Positions 42,471 through 52,548 of a stretch of DNA of 64,000 nucleotides are shown here, one piece after another. A program made the translations under genes and the position numbers. The notes below the pieces were generated by a model. The model saw only the letters and a program-made list of their open reading frames with translations. It was not told the DNA's origin and ran no database searches. The stretch's first letter is position 1, and the number at the start of each line of letters is the position of its first letter. Source of the DNA: Gilliamella sp. wkB171 (GTDB lineage Bacteria > Pseudomonadota > Gammaproteobacteria > Enterobacterales > Orbaceae); assembly GCF_001693755.1 (NCBI RefSeq), contig NZ_LYST01000025.1, positions 80,297-144,296 of the forward strand, read 5' to 3'.

Positions 42471-43751
42471 CTAGTTAAGTTGACTTAATAAATGCGCTAT
42501 AGCGCGAACACCGACTCCGGTTGCCCCTGTTGCCCATAAGGATGTTGCACTTTTACGAAATGTGGCTGAGCAGTCAATATGTAACCAATTTTGTTTATAA
42601 TTTTTTATAAAATGCGATAAAAATGCCGCTGCAGTGCTAGCACCTGCGGTATTAGGTAAGCCAGAGTTAGCCATATCCGCAAAGGATGATGGAAATTGTG
42701 AACGATGAAACTCAGCTAACGGTAATCGCCAAAATGCTTCGTGCTCAGTAGTCGCACTGTCAATTAGCCGATTAGCAAATGAATCATCGAATGATAACAA
42801 TGACTGATAATCATTACCTACCGCAATTTTTGCAGCGCCTGTTAGCGTGGCACAATCAATAATATAGTGTGGTTTATCATTATCTGCGCAAATTAATCCA
42901 TCAGCTAACACTAAGCGTCCTTCCGCATCTGTGTTATCAACCTCAACTGTTTTGCCATTACGATAATGAATAATATCGCCTAATTTAAACGCATTACCAC
43001 TGACTAAATTATCTGCACAACATAAATAAAGCTTAATACGGTGTTGCACCCCACGAGCTATCGCTAATGCTAACGCGCCACTCACCAGTGCAGCTCCGCC
43101 CATATCAGCACGCATTGACTCCATAAAACTGCTTGGTTTTAAACTATAACCACCAGAATCAAAGGTAATACCTTTACCTACTAAACAAGCAATAATCGGT
43201 GCTTTAGGATCTTTGCTCGGATTATAATCAAGTTCAAGCAATGCGGCTGGTCTATCTGAACCTTTGCCAACAGTATAAATTCCCATATAATCTTGTTCTT
43301 TTAAGGCTTCGCCTGAAATAATTTTATAAGTCACATCAGATGAATATGCACTAATTAATTTTGCACTTTGTGTTGCTAATTCAAAAGGGCTTAAGGTTTC
43401 GGCTTGTTGATTAACAATATCACGGCACCAATCAATAATATCCAAACGATATTTAAGTTCTGCTTTTTCTTTGCTATTGAGTTTTGCCCACGTCACTTTA
43501 TTGTTTTTTTTGGCATTACGGTAACCTAACCAAAAATGCCAAGACGCTTCTAAATCCCAACCTTCACCACTCAATTTCACCGCTTTAATGCCTTGGTTAT
43601 CCAATTTGCGACCGGCTCGCTGAATTGCGCCTAAGCGATGTTCCGACTTATAGTGTATTGTTATAGCATCATCAGAAAAACTGAGTAAGGCATCTTTGCC
43701 CCACTGCGCTTTAGCAGGTTCATTTGAAAGAAAAATAGATAACATCGACAT
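42471..43751 (-). CDS. pepB: Peptidase B (M17 leucyl aminopeptidase family)
   Basis: 426 residues from ATG 43751 ([18 protein letters not shown]), supported by an upstream GAGG; the frame continues to 43811 without similarity. The two-metal site motifs [13 protein letters not shown] and [15 protein letters not shown] are intact. It trims N-terminal residues from peptides, preferring acidic ones in enterics. In E. coli pepB follows iscX at the end of the isc cluster. Here it is about 6 kb away and alone. Confidence 0.93.
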   Translation of the reverse strand: MSMLSIFLSNEPAKAQWGKDALLSFSDDAITIHYKSEHRLGAIQRAGRKLDNQGIKAVKLSGEGWDLEASWHFWLGYRNAKKNNKVTWAKLNSKEKAELKYRLDIIDWCRDIVNQQAETLSPFELATQSAKLISAYSSDVTYKIISGEALKEQDYMGIYTVGKGSDRPAALLELDYNPSKDPKAPIIACLVGKGITFDSGGYSLKPSSFMESMRADMGGAALVSGALALAIARGVQHRIKLYLCCADNLVSGNAFKLGDIIHYRNGKTVEVDNTDAEGRLVLADGLICADNDKPHYIIDCATLTGAAKIAVGNDYQSLLSFDDSFANRLIDSATTEHEAFWRLPLAEFHRSQFPSSFADMANSGLPNTAGASTAAAFLSHFIKNYKQNWLHIDCSATFRKSATSLWATGATGVGVRAIAHLLSQLN

Positions 43752-43853
43752 ATTAAAAACCTCATTGATTATCAAACGACAAAACATTGACTTAATTCTA
43801 ATCAGAAACATGTTAATATAGCAAGCGAAGTTAAGAATAAATAAGGAGCGGCA

Positions 43854-44624
43854 ATGACATCAGTTATCCCTATCAAAAACAGTATCAATTTTCGTGATTT
43901 AGGTGGAATCAAGACAATCGACGGACGTCAAATTCGATCGGGGTTGTTATACCGTGCTGGTGACTTTTCTCGCTTAACTGAAGATGAAAAAGACATTTTA
44001 TCTAACCAATTAAAGCTTCATCATATTTTAGATTATCGTGATCAGCATGAAATCGATCGCTGTCCCGATAATTTATGGGCTAATACTCAATATATTAATG
44101 TCCCAGCTAATCCATTAAGTAACGAAATTACTGCAAGTTTAACTAGTGATTATGATGATATCTTTATTTTAAAAAAATATTCACCATTTGATTTTATGAT
44201 AAAACTTTATCAGTTACTTCCGTTTAATAATCAGGCTTATCAACAATTAATCTCACTTTTACTTAACGCTAATGGTAAACCATTAGTTCAGCACTGTGCA
44301 GTTGGTAAAGATAGAACCGGCATTGGTGTCGCGCTAACACTTTTTGCGTTAGGCGTGAGTGAAGAAGATGTCATGCAAGACTATCTATTTACGGAACAAT
44401 GCTTACAAACTTTTCGTGAAGAAACACTTAATCAATATAAAAATAAATTTACGCAGGAAGAATTAGACAAGTACAAAATCATATTTTCTGCCAAAAAAGA
44501 GTTCTTAACTGCCGCGATAAATGAAATTAAACAGCGTTATCAAACCATCGACAATTGGTTAGCCAAAGAGTACCAATTAGACGAAAAGAACAAAAAAAAC
44601 CTACAACAAATTTATTTAGTTTAA
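43854..44624 (+). CDS. Tyrosine/dual-specificity protein phosphatase (Y_phosphatase3 type)
   Basis: 256 residues. The P-loop [12 protein letters not shown] has the nucleophile Cys148 and Arg154 (CX5R with Lys and Asp inserts). The N-terminal INFRDLGG and [11 protein letters not shown] are the usual family opening. Such proteins dephosphorylate phosphotyrosine or phosphoinositides; no signal peptide is present, so it is cytosolic as read. It is divergent from pepB and 94 bases ahead of ftnA, with a hairpin between. Confidence 0.85.
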   Translation: MTSVIPIKNSINFRDLGGIKTIDGRQIRSGLLYRAGDFSRLTEDEKDILSNQLKLHHILDYRDQHEIDRCPDNLWANTQYINVPANPLSNEITASLTSDYDDIFILKKYSPFDFMIKLYQLLPFNNQAYQQLISLLLNANGKPLVQHCAVGKDRTGIGVALTLFALGVSEEDVMQDYLFTEQCLQTFREETLNQYKNKFTQEELDKYKIIFSAKKEFLTAAINEIKQRYQTIDNWLAKEYQLDEKNKKNLQQIYLV

Positions 44625-44668
44625 TCAATTTAAACCAACTAGCTAATTCGCTAATGTTTATATAATAA

Positions 44669-44686
44669 CCACGTTTAAAAAACGTG
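44669..44686 (+). terminator. Hairpin between the phosphatase gene and ftnA
   Basis: CCACGTT and AACGTGG pair around TAAA. The downstream run is A-rich rather than T-rich on the plus strand, so it may be only a weak terminator or part of the ftnA leader. Confidence 0.4.
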
Positions 44687-44718
44687 GAATAATAAAATAG
44701 CAATGAGAGGAAAGTCAG

Positions 44719-45237
44719 ATGTTAACAACACAAATGGTCAAAAAACTTAATGACCAACTGAATCTAGAATTTTATTCTTCAAATCTTTATTTACAAATGA
44801 GTGCTTGGTGTGATGACCAAAATTTTCCCTCTTTTGGAAAATTTTTACGAGATCATGCCGGTGAAGAGCGCAAACATATGGAACGTTTGTTTGATTATGT
44901 TTTAGATTGTGGTTCACTTGCATTAATTGGAAAAATTGATGCACCAGAAGCAAAATATAAATCGTTACTCGATGTATTTAAAGCAGCCTATCAGCATGAA
45001 TTAACCATTACCAAAGCAATCAACTCACTGGTCGATTATGCCCTTACTCAAAAAGATTTTTCAACTTTCAATTTTTTACAATGGTATGTATCAGAACAGC
45101 ATGAAGAAGAAAAGCTATTTAAAACCATTGTTGATAAACTTGAATTAGTAGGCGAAAATAAACGTGACTTATTCTTTATGGATAAAGACTTTAATAAAAC
45201 CTTAAGTGAGTCAGGATTACTCACCACAAACGAATAA
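44719..45237 (+). CDS. ftnA: Non-haem ferritin
   Basis: 172 residues. Ferroxidase-centre residues are Glu17, Glu50, His53, Glu94, Glu126 (with Gln127), Glu129 and Glu130, in the same register as E. coli FtnA. It forms the 24-subunit iron store. AGAGGAAAG is the ribosome site. A long hairpin follows the stop. Confidence 0.96.
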   Translation: MLTTQMVKKLNDQLNLEFYSSNLYLQMSAWCDDQNFPSFGKFLRDHAGEERKHMERLFDYVLDCGSLALIGKIDAPEAKYKSLLDVFKAAYQHELTITKAINSLVDYALTQKDFSTFNFLQWYVSEQHEEEKLFKTIVDKLELVGENKRDLFFMDKDFNKTLSESGLLTTNE

Positions 45238-45254
45238 TAAAATATTTGTAATAA

Positions 45255-45277
45255 CTGTTACCCTAAAAGGGTAACAG
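45255..45277. terminator. Hairpin between convergent ftnA and the PPTase gene
   Basis: CTGTTACCC and GGGTAACAG make a perfect 9-base-pair stem with a 5-base loop. T tracts are weak on both sides, but its position between convergent genes fits shared termination. Confidence 0.6.
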
Positions 45278-45287
45278 ATTATGATAA

Positions 45288-45926
45288 TTAGGATTTTACA
45301 ACAATATTGGTAATAGGATTATCACAATTAACCGCAAGATGAATACCTGACAGCTGTTGATAATGAAAATAGAAATGCTGTCCAAAAGGGGCACAAATAG
45401 AGTGATTTTCTACATTAACATTGACTGATTTTATTTGCCAAACGCCTTTAGCATAAAGTTTTAATGCCGATTCTTTCAACGTCCAAAGCTGCCAAAAGGC
45501 CAATAATGTATCCTTTTGGTTAATCATCCATTGGTACTCATCATCAGTAAAAAAATGTTTAGCGACATTGAGGTAATTTTTTCGCGGCCTGTCTACCTCA
45601 ATATCAACACCCACCTTTCCTGATAATGCAACCGCTACAGCAACCCAGTCCCCACTATGACTAATATTAAAATCAGGAAACGAGCAATCTAAAAAACGGG
45701 GCCGACTATTATCACCAATGACCATTTCGGGTAAAATATCAACACTATAATGTTGTTTGAGTAACTGCGCTAAGATTGAACGACAAACTAAAAATTGCCT
45801 TTTGCGTTGACCATGCAATTTATTTGCGTAATCAACAATTTGCTCAGGTAATAACGAAAAATCGATTATTGCATGATTTAGGTTAGCCAGTTGAGTTATT
45901 AGCATTATCAGAAAACAACTATTCAT
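45288..45926 (-). CDS. 4'-phosphopantetheinyl transferase (Sfp/AcpT family)
   Basis: 212 residues. The Sfp motifs are visible: NISHSGDWVAVA, VGVDIEVDRPR (metal-binding Asp-x-Glu) and WTLKESALKLYAKGV. Such enzymes transfer the phosphopantetheine arm of CoA to carrier proteins. The sequence resembles the AcpT/HetI group more than the 14-kDa AcpS. No NRPS or PKS carrier-protein gene is in the window, so its target is unknown. It is a single minus-strand gene, convergent with ftnA. M8 is a possible alternative start. Confidence 0.85.
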   Translation of the reverse strand: MNSCFLIMLITQLANLNHAIIDFSLLPEQIVDYANKLHGQRKRQFLVCRSILAQLLKQHYSVDILPEMVIGDNSRPRFLDCSFPDFNISHSGDWVAVAVALSGKVGVDIEVDRPRKNYLNVAKHFFTDDEYQWMINQKDTLLAFWQLWTLKESALKLYAKGVWQIKSVNVNVENHSICAPFGQHFYFHYQQLSGIHLAVNCDNPITNIVVKS

Positions 45927-46002
45927 AAAAATTATTTTTTACTATTTTAACAGCATGCTATGCTAACTGTTATTAAAATTTATCCCTAACCTAGGATTGA
46001 TT

Positions 46003-47220
46003 ATGTCATTACCAACAAAATTAGTTCATGCAGGACGAAAACAACGCTATACCCAAGGTGCAGTGAATTCCGTTATTCAACGAGCCTCTTCATTAGTTTT
46101 TGATACTCTTGCAGCCAAAAAAGAAGCAGCAGAAAATCGTACAAATGGTGCACTATTTTATGGACGACGTGGCACATTAACCCACTTTGCTCTGCAAGAT
46201 GCTATGATTGAAATTGAAGGTGGAGCTGGTTGCTATCTTTACCCTTGCGGCGCTGCTGCCATTGCTAATTCGATTCTAGCTTTTGTCAAAACTGGGGATC
46301 ATATCTTAGTATCCGAAGCAAGTTATGAGCCAACCCAAGAATTTTGTGAACATATTTTAAAAGATATGGGGGTTGAAACTGATTACTTTTCACCTTTAAT
46401 TGGCCGTTATATTACCAACCATATCAAACCTAATACCAAAGTGGTATTTTTAGAGTCACCAAGTTCAATCACTATGGAAGTTCAAGACATACCGGCAATT
46501 GTTAAGGCCATTCGAAGTGTTAATCCTGAAATCATCATTATGATAGATAATACATGGGGTGCTGGGATATTATTTAAAGCATTAGAACATGGTATCGATA
46601 TCTCAATTCAATCAGGTACCAAATATCTTATTGGACACTCAGATGGTATGTTAGGAACTGCTGTTGCCAATGATAGATGTTGGGATAGATTACGAGAACG
46701 TTCTTATTTAATGGGACAAATGTGCGATGCCGATACGGCCTATATGGCGGCGCGTGGATTACGTACCTTAGCAGTTAGACTCAAACAACATCATGAAAAC
46801 GGCTTAAAAGTTGCTAAATGGCTTGCTGGTCACCCAAAAGTGGCAACTGTTAATCACCCTGCACTTGAAAGTTGTAAAGGACATGAATTTTTTAAACGTG
46901 ATTTTAGTGGTGCAAGTGGTTTATTTTCGTTTGTTCTTAAAGACCACTTAACCGACATACAATTAGCTGATTTTTTGGATAATTTAAACCATTTTACCAT
47001 GGCGTATTCATGGGGAGGATTTGAATCATTAATTTTAGCAAACCAACCTGAAGAATTAGCAAAAATTAGACCGGTATCAGGTGTCGACTTTACTGGAACA
47101 TTAATTCGTCTGCATATTGGTCTTGAAGATCCTGATGATTTAATTGCCGATTTAGCTGCCGGTTTAGATAGAATAAAACTTGATAAAATCAAAACTACTG
47201 CGCTAACAAGCTTAATATAA
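46003..47220 (+). CDS. metC: Cystathionine beta-lyase
   Basis: 405 residues from ATG 46003 ([21 protein letters not shown]). The in-frame TTG two codons upstream is unlikely. A gamma-family PLP enzyme that makes homocysteine from cystathionine in methionine synthesis. The PLP lysine is Lys207 in [12 protein letters not shown], with [20 protein letters not shown] near the N-terminus. I prefer MetC over MetB because of the MetC-like [11 protein letters not shown] and GGFESL segments. Confidence 0.92.
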   Translation: MSLPTKLVHAGRKQRYTQGAVNSVIQRASSLVFDTLAAKKEAAENRTNGALFYGRRGTLTHFALQDAMIEIEGGAGCYLYPCGAAAIANSILAFVKTGDHILVSEASYEPTQEFCEHILKDMGVETDYFSPLIGRYITNHIKPNTKVVFLESPSSITMEVQDIPAIVKAIRSVNPEIIIMIDNTWGAGILFKALEHGIDISIQSGTKYLIGHSDGMLGTAVANDRCWDRLRERSYLMGQMCDADTAYMAARGLRTLAVRLKQHHENGLKVAKWLAGHPKVATVNHPALESCKGHEFFKRDFSGASGLFSFVLKDHLTDIQLADFLDNLNHFTMAYSWGGFESLILANQPEELAKIRPVSGVDFTGTLIRLHIGLEDPDDLIADLAAGLDRIKLDKIKTTALTSLI

Positions 47221-47231
47221 TTAACTGTAAT

Positions 47232-48539
47232 ATGAATAATGCACACAACCCAATGCTTGATGACGTAATAAAACAAACCGTTTTACATCATTTAAAAGGC
47301 AGTAATGCACTACTCGTGGCTTTCAGTGGTGGCGTCGATTCGACGGTGTTACTGCATGTATTGGTAATGTTGAAAAAACAGCTTTTACCCAACTTACAAA
47401 TTAGGGCTATTTATATTCATCATGGTTTAAGTCATAATGCCGATAACTGGGCAAACCACTGCGCACAACAATGCCAAATATGGCAAGTACCTATAATTAT
47501 TGAAAAAGTTAAGCTTGATGATATGAACAGTAATATCGAAGAACAAGCTAGAGAGGCCCGCTATCAAGCAATTTATCAGAATTTAAAAACTAATGAAAAA
47601 CTCTGCACTGCCCAACATCTTGATGATCAGTGCGAAACTTTTTTATTGGCCTTAAAGCGAGGTAGTGGTCCTGCTGGACTCTCTGCTATGCCCATCGAAA
47701 ATGGACAACATCTTCGTCCATTATTATCGATATCACGTAAACAGATAGAAACTTATGCGAATCAAAATCAGCTAACTTGGATAGAAGATGAAAGTAATCA
47801 AGATGACCATTACGATCGCAATTTTTTACGTTTAAATGTTTTACCAATCATCAATCAACGTTGGCCACATTTTCCGCAAATGGTCGCTCGAAGTGCCGAA
47901 TTATGTCAACAACAAGAAGCCTTAATTAACGAGCTATTACTGTCCGATTATCAACAAGTGATCACCGTTCAAGGTCAGCTACGCTTAAAACCCCTGTTTG
48001 ATTATAGCGAATATAAACGCAATGCTATTTTACGAATGTGGCTTCGGCACCAACAAGTCATCATGCCAAGCCAAAAACAGCTCACATTAATTTGGCAAAC
48101 TGTTGCGCAAGCGAAAGACGATGCCAATCCACAATTTATTTTGCATAATAAACAAATCCGCCGTTACCAAAATCAACTCTACCTATTGCCACTATATCAA
48201 AATATTGAACAACACGTGCTTAAATGGGATTTATCGTCATCGTTAGTCTTACCTGATCATATTGGTGAATTACACGTTAATAATAAGCACAACTTAAATT
48301 GCCGCTTACCTCGTGCCGACGAAGATGTAACTGTACGCTTTCATGCACAAGGACAGCTAAAAATTGTCAATCGTCAGGGTTCAAGGGCAATCAAGAAATT
48401 ATGGCAAGAGCACCATATCCCACCTTGGATGCGTACCCGCATTCCTTTAGTTTATTATAATGAACAAATAATTTGCGCTGTCGGCGTATTTATTACTGAA
48501 CAAGGAAAAGGATCGCAAATCCATTTTAGTTTGACCTAA
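47232..48539 (+). CDS. tilS: tRNA(Ile)-lysidine synthase
   Basis: 435 residues, E. coli 432. The N-terminal PP-loop ATPase motif SGGVDS is at 32-37. The QHLDDQCETFLLALKRGSG segment and the C-terminal TilS_C domain (VRFHAQGQLKIVNRQGSRAIKKLWQEHHIPPWMR) are present. It modifies C34 of the AUA-reading tRNA and is essential. The gene starts 11 bases after metC, so the two are probably cotranscribed. Confidence 0.96.
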   Translation: MNNAHNPMLDDVIKQTVLHHLKGSNALLVAFSGGVDSTVLLHVLVMLKKQLLPNLQIRAIYIHHGLSHNADNWANHCAQQCQIWQVPIIIEKVKLDDMNSNIEEQAREARYQAIYQNLKTNEKLCTAQHLDDQCETFLLALKRGSGPAGLSAMPIENGQHLRPLLSISRKQIETYANQNQLTWIEDESNQDDHYDRNFLRLNVLPIINQRWPHFPQMVARSAELCQQQEALINELLLSDYQQVITVQGQLRLKPLFDYSEYKRNAILRMWLRHQQVIMPSQKQLTLIWQTVAQAKDDANPQFILHNKQIRRYQNQLYLLPLYQNIEQHVLKWDLSSSLVLPDHIGELHVNNKHNLNCRLPRADEDVTVRFHAQGQLKIVNRQGSRAIKKLWQEHHIPPWMRTRIPLVYYNEQIICAVGVFITEQGKGSQIHFSLT

Positions 48540-48583
48540 ATGATAATTCCTTAACGAATAAACCTATTGCAATAAGACCCAAT

Positions 48584-48606
48584 AAGGCGGCATAAACGGC
48601 CGCCTT
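48584..48606 (-). terminator. Terminator after copA
   Basis: AAGGCGGC and GCCGCCTT form an 8-base-pair GC-rich stem 14 bases beyond the copA stop on the minus strand. It also serves as a boundary for tilS. Confidence 0.65.
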
Positions 48607-48619
48607 AATTCAACGACCG

Positions 48620-50809
48620 TTATTGGTTATCGGCTCTCGCTTTCCAACGTTTAAGCAATAATGCATTTGTTACCACACTAACGCTACTCAAAGCCATGGC
48701 AGCACCTGCAATCATAGGATTTAAAAATCCTAAAGCAGCTAAGGGAATGCCAATTAAATTATAGAAAAACGCCCAAAAAAGATTTTGTTTAATCTTATTA
48801 TATGTTCGACGCGAAATATCAATGGCATCAGCAATAAGATATAAATTACCACGCATTAATGTAATACTCGCCGTATGCATAGCAACATCGGTACCGGTTC
48901 CCATAGCAATACCAATATCTGCGGCTGCCAATGCAGGGGCATCATTAATACCATCGCCGACCATGGCAACTAAATTATTATGCTCACTATGGCTCTCTTT
49001 CTGTAATTGATAAATATAGTTTGCTTTATCTTGCGGTAAAACTTCAGCAATCACTTTATCTAAACTTAATTGCTGCCCGACATAATTAGCCGCCTGCTGA
49101 TTATCGCCAGTTAACATAACACTGGTAACATGCAATTGATGTAATGCTTCAATTGCATTTTTGGCTTCAGGTTTAATGACATCAGAAAAACCAAATAAAG
49201 CCAAAATCACGACCTGATTTTCTGATTGTTGTTTAGCCAAAAATGAAATAGTGTAACCTTTACCGGTAAGTTCATTGATTTTATCATCCATATTCACAAA
49301 ATAGGCATTTAATGATTTCATCCAGCGTAAACTACCTAAATAGTATTCGGTATTGTCAATCGTTGCCATAATCCCTGAACCGGCTACTGAGGTAATATTT
49401 TGTGCATAATTATCGTGTTTAGCTTTAGATAACATCGCTTTAGCTAAAGGATGCTCGCTTCCGGCTTGCATTGATGCCGCAATTGATAAAATTTGCTCAG
49501 GTGTTTCAGTACCGACAACATCAATTTCCACTAATTCAGGTTTACCTACTGTTAACGTACCGGTTTTATCAAATGCGATCGTATTAATATTGTGCAGCGT
49601 TTCTAACGCTTCGGCATCTTTAATTAAAATCCCCTGACGAGCCGCCGTTCCCGTTCCCACCATAATCGCAGTAGGTGTTGCCAATCCTAAAGCACATGGA
49701 CACGCAATAACCAATACTGCAACAGCGTGAAGCAAGGCTTGTTGCCAATCATGATAAACTATTCCCCAAAACAGCAAGGTCACCAATGCAATAACCAAAA
49801 TCACCGGTACAAAAATCGCACTGATACGATCTACAATTCGCTGAATTGGTGCTTTTTTAGCTTGGGCTGATTCAACCATATTTATAATTTTTGAAAGCAT
49901 TGAGTCAGCTTGGATTGCGGTGGTTTTCACTATCAGCAACCCTTCACCATTAATTGTCCCCCCAGTAACAACATCATTAACGGATTTAGTTACAGGAAAG
50001 CTTTCCCCTGTTAACATCGACTCATCACTACTTGATGAACCTTCAATGACAATACCATCAACAGCAATACGTTCACCGGGTTTAATCACCACAATATCAT
50101 TTACTTTTACCTGGTCGATCGGTACATTCACTTCTTGATTACCTTGCCTGACTAATGCCATCTCTGGTCGTAAAGCTGAAAGTGCTTCAATTGCTTGGGT
50201 TGTTTGATGCTTAGCTCTCTGCTCTAACCACTTACCAATCAAAATTAAGGTAATAATCACCACTGATGATTCAAAATATAGGTGATCATAATGACCATTA
50301 ATAAGCTGATATAACGACAAGCCATAAGCGGCACTGGTACCAATCGCGACTAATAAATCCATATTACCAGTCAATGCTTTTAACGCATTAAACCCACTGC
50401 GATAAAACTTACCACCTAGTCCAAATTGCACAATCGAAGCAAGAATAAATTGCAACCAAGCAGGTAGCATCAAATTAATGTCAAACGGTTCAAGTAACAT
50501 AGGGATAACAAAAGGTACAGACAAGATAATAGACAAAACAATAGGCCAAAGTGAAGCTTGCTTATCAACATCTTTATGGTGCATTTGTTGATCAGTAATT
50601 TTTACCGCATGATAACCGGCATTGTCCACAGCTGACATCAACGTGTCTAATTTAACATTCGAATTTGCATTAACAGTTGCTTTTTCAGTCGCAAGATTAA
50701 CACTAACATCAATGACACCATCAATCTTTCTCAGTGCCTTTTCAACTCGACTAACGCATGATGCACAGCTCATATCCTCAACAAAAAAATGGTATTCGAC
50801 AGTTTTCAT
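48620..50809 (-). CDS. copA: Copper-exporting P1B-type ATPase
   Basis: 729 residues. One N-terminal heavy-metal-associated domain (MSCASC, Cys15 and Cys18), against two in E. coli CopA. Eight transmembrane helices follow, with the transport motif VIACPCALGLATP. The actuator motif TGES, phosphorylation site FDKTGTLTVG and the HP motif GSEHPLAK are present, and the C-terminal helices have the copper-binding Asn/Met/Ser residues (SVSVVTNALLLKR). It pumps Cu(I) out of the cytoplasm. It is divergently placed to an HxlR-type regulator with inverted GTAGTAT/ATACTAC sequences at the promoters. Confidence 0.95.
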   Translation of the reverse strand: MKTVEYHFFVEDMSCASCVSRVEKALRKIDGVIDVSVNLATEKATVNANSNVKLDTLMSAVDNAGYHAVKITDQQMHHKDVDKQASLWPIVLSIILSVPFVIPMLLEPFDINLMLPAWLQFILASIVQFGLGGKFYRSGFNALKALTGNMDLLVAIGTSAAYGLSLYQLINGHYDHLYFESSVVIITLILIGKWLEQRAKHQTTQAIEALSALRPEMALVRQGNQEVNVPIDQVKVNDIVVIKPGERIAVDGIVIEGSSSSDESMLTGESFPVTKSVNDVVTGGTINGEGLLIVKTTAIQADSMLSKIINMVESAQAKKAPIQRIVDRISAIFVPVILVIALVTLLFWGIVYHDWQQALLHAVAVLVIACPCALGLATPTAIMVGTGTAARQGILIKDAEALETLHNINTIAFDKTGTLTVGKPELVEIDVVGTETPEQILSIAASMQAGSEHPLAKAMLSKAKHDNYAQNITSVAGSGIMATIDNTEYYLGSLRWMKSLNAYFVNMDDKINELTGKGYTISFLAKQQSENQVVILALFGFSDVIKPEAKNAIEALHQLHVTSVMLTGDNQQAANYVGQQLSLDKVIAEVLPQDKANYIYQLQKESHSEHNNLVAMVGDGINDAPALAAADIGIAMGTGTDVAMHTASITLMRGNLYLIADAIDISRRTYNKIKQNLFWAFFYNLIGIPLAALGFLNPMIAGAAMALSSVSVVTNALLLKRWKARADNQ

Positions 50810-50842
50810 TTAACACATCCCTTAATTTTTGGTGTGGTACAT

Positions 50843-50870
50843 ATTGTAGTATTAATTATCCTTTTAACAA
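50843..50870 (-). promoter_or_regulatory. copA promoter with GTAGTAT operator half
   Basis: On the minus strand TTGTTA (50870-50865) and TACAAT (50848-50843) are 16 bases apart. GTAGTAT (50846-50852) overlaps the -10; its inverse ATACTAC lies at 50890-50896 in the regulator promoter. Confidence 0.55.
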
Positions 50871-50882
50871 GAATGCACTTTT

Positions 50883-50911
50883 TTGATATATACTACCTAA
50901 AAAGATACTAT
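50883..50911 (+). promoter_or_regulatory. hxlR promoter
   Basis: TTGATA (50883-50888) and TACTAT (50906-50911) are 17 bases apart. ATACTAC (50890-50896) and GATACTATC (50904-50912) lie inside. The expected start point is only about 6 bases before the GTG at 50924. Confidence 0.55.
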
Positions 50912-50923
50912 CAAGATAATTAA

Positions 50924-51328
50924 GTGAAAAATAAATCCATCAATAAAAGCTGCTGTGGAAACAAACAACAAACAATAACCTATTGCCCTGTTGATGCCAC
51001 CATCAATATGATTGGTGGTAAATATAAATCGCTCATATTATGGAAACTTATGGCTAAAACTACCTTAAGATTTTCTGAGTTACGTAAAGAAATCCCTACA
51101 GCTACAGCTAAAATGCTAACCCAACAACTACGCGAACTTGAATCTAATGGCTTAATTCATCGACAAGTTTTTCCAGTGGTACCACCTAAAGTTGAATATT
51201 CTTTAACAAACTTCGGCAAAAGCATTAAACCAGTACTTGAATCAATGTATATATGGGGTAGTGACTATTTAAACAATCAAGGTTTACACGTTAATTGCTC
51301 AATGACGTCATTAGATGACGCAAAATAA
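50924..51328 (+). CDS. HxlR-family winged-helix regulator
   Basis: 134 residues. The usual HxlR motif CPVDATINMIGGKYKSLILWKLM (conserved Cys21) starts the domain, followed by RFSELRKEIPTATAKMLTQQLRELESNGLIHRQVFPVVPPKVEYSLTNFGKSI. An additional Cys10-Cys11 pair precedes it and one more Cys lies near the C-terminus. HxlR/YodB proteins sense quinones, aldehydes or disulfide stress through the conserved Cys. Divergence from copA suggests it controls the copper pump. The GTG start lacks a ribosome site and is close to the predicted transcription start, so leaderless translation is possible. Confidence 0.85.
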   Translation: MKNKSINKSCCGNKQQTITYCPVDATINMIGGKYKSLILWKLMAKTTLRFSELRKEIPTATAKMLTQQLRELESNGLIHRQVFPVVPPKVEYSLTNFGKSIKPVLESMYIWGSDYLNNQGLHVNCSMTSLDDAK

Positions 51329-51361
51329 CGAAAATGACTTTTTGTAGTTGATGACTAATAT

Positions 51362-51392
51362 AAAAAAAATGCAAGGATACAACCCTGCATTT
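51362..51392 (-). terminator. Terminator after suhB
   Basis: AAATGCAAGG (51367-51376) and CCCTGCATTT (51383-51392) pair with one mismatch. On the minus strand the stem runs into eight T residues, a good intrinsic terminator for suhB. Confidence 0.8.
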
Positions 51393-51410
51393 CAAATAAA
51401 GAAAGTATAA

Positions 51411-52214
51411 TTAATTACGCAAATTTTCTGGCCAATCGTTTTGAGTCGAAACTAACAAATCTTTGACCACACGAGGATTACCCGCCACAATATTGCCCGA
51501 TACCATATAATTATTGCCACCAGCAAAATCGGTGATAACGCCACCTGCTTCACGTAAAATTAACTCGCCTGCGGCGATATCCCAAGGTTTTAAACCAATT
51601 TCAAAAAAGCCATCCAAACGACCCGCTGCTACATAAGCTAAATCTAACGCGGCAGACCCACTACGACGAAAATCACCACATCTTACAAATAATTTTTGCA
51701 ATACCGCAAAATAACTATCGCTGTATTGTTTAACTTTAAATGGGAATGCCGTTGCGAGCACACTACTCTCAAGGTCTTTAGCATTGCTAACACGAATACG
51801 ATAACCATTAAGCTGTGCACCTTTACCTCGCGCTGCGGTAAACAGCTCGTTACTCATAGGATTGTATACAACGGCAATTTCTGTTTTGCCTTTAACTCGA
51901 GCTGCAATAGAAACCGCAAAATGTGGGATATTTTTAATAAAATTGGTCGTACCATCAATTGGGTCAATTATCCACTGCGTATCGGCATCACTACCTTTAG
52001 CTAAACCACTTTCTTCAGCGATAATGGTATGATCAGGATACGCTTTTTTGATTGTTTCAATAATAAGTGATTCAGCAGCACGATCTGCATTAGTGGCAAA
52101 ATCGTTAGCACCTTTAGTATCAATTTCGATTGAACTTGGGTTTTCATAAGCCTTAATGGCAACATTACCTGCTTTACGAGCAGCACGAATAGCAATATTA
52201 AGCATCGGATGCAT
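51411..52214 (-). CDS. suhB: Inositol-1-monophosphatase family protein SuhB
   Basis: 267 residues, E. coli length. Metal-binding residues are Glu67 (AEESG), Asp84 and Asp87 (WIIDPIDGTTNF), with a later WDIAAGELILREAGG. Besides phosphatase activity, enteric SuhB is a component of rRNA antitermination complexes. It is monocistronic and neighbours the two-partner secretion locus on its 5' side. Confidence 0.95.
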   Translation of the reverse strand: MHPMLNIAIRAARKAGNVAIKAYENPSSIEIDTKGANDFATNADRAAESLIIETIKKAYPDHTIIAEESGLAKGSDADTQWIIDPIDGTTNFIKNIPHFAVSIAARVKGKTEIAVVYNPMSNELFTAARGKGAQLNGYRIRVSNAKDLESSVLATAFPFKVKQYSDSYFAVLQKLFVRCGDFRRSGSAALDLAYVAAGRLDGFFEIGLKPWDIAAGELILREAGGVITDFAGGNNYMVSGNIVAGNPRVVKDLLVSTQNDWPENLRN

Positions 52215-52548
52215 AAATTTTTTTCCAATTGATGATGTTAAAGAACGGAGTATTTTAGTAAAACTCTATAGAGTGATACCCATAATGACGGCATAGTATA
52301 AAGGTTTTGCCGCTTTATTGCCAGAATATGTTAGGTTTGATAAATAAAATATTAAAAATCACAAATTTTAATGCTAGCAGAAAATGTGAGGAGGGATGTG
52401 ATATAAAATCCAAAAGTTAACAACGAAAAGCATTTTTATTTCGATTAACAATCCCATTTTCAACGCCAATAACAAACGCAGTATTTAACTTTTTATTTAT
52501 TGGTTTGATTTAAATTCAGGACGTTATATCTCAATCAACTTATTAATA
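52215..52548. other. AT-rich spacer suhB/TpsB
   Basis: About 330 bases between the divergent suhB and TpsB starts, before the phased repeats. It presumably holds the suhB promoter. I find no ORF with a usable ribosome site. It marks the boundary between core genome and the secretion locus. Confidence 0.4.

Noticed and set aside
45997..47220. metC as metB (cystathionine gamma-synthase)
   Set aside because: Segments near the PLP lysine and C-terminus look like MetC; the related MetB pattern is not evident, though an alignment would settle it.
48620..50809. Frame as a zinc/cadmium ATPase (ZntA)
   Set aside because: The CPC motif with downstream Asn/Met/Ser residues and the CASC metal-binding domain are typical of copper pumps.
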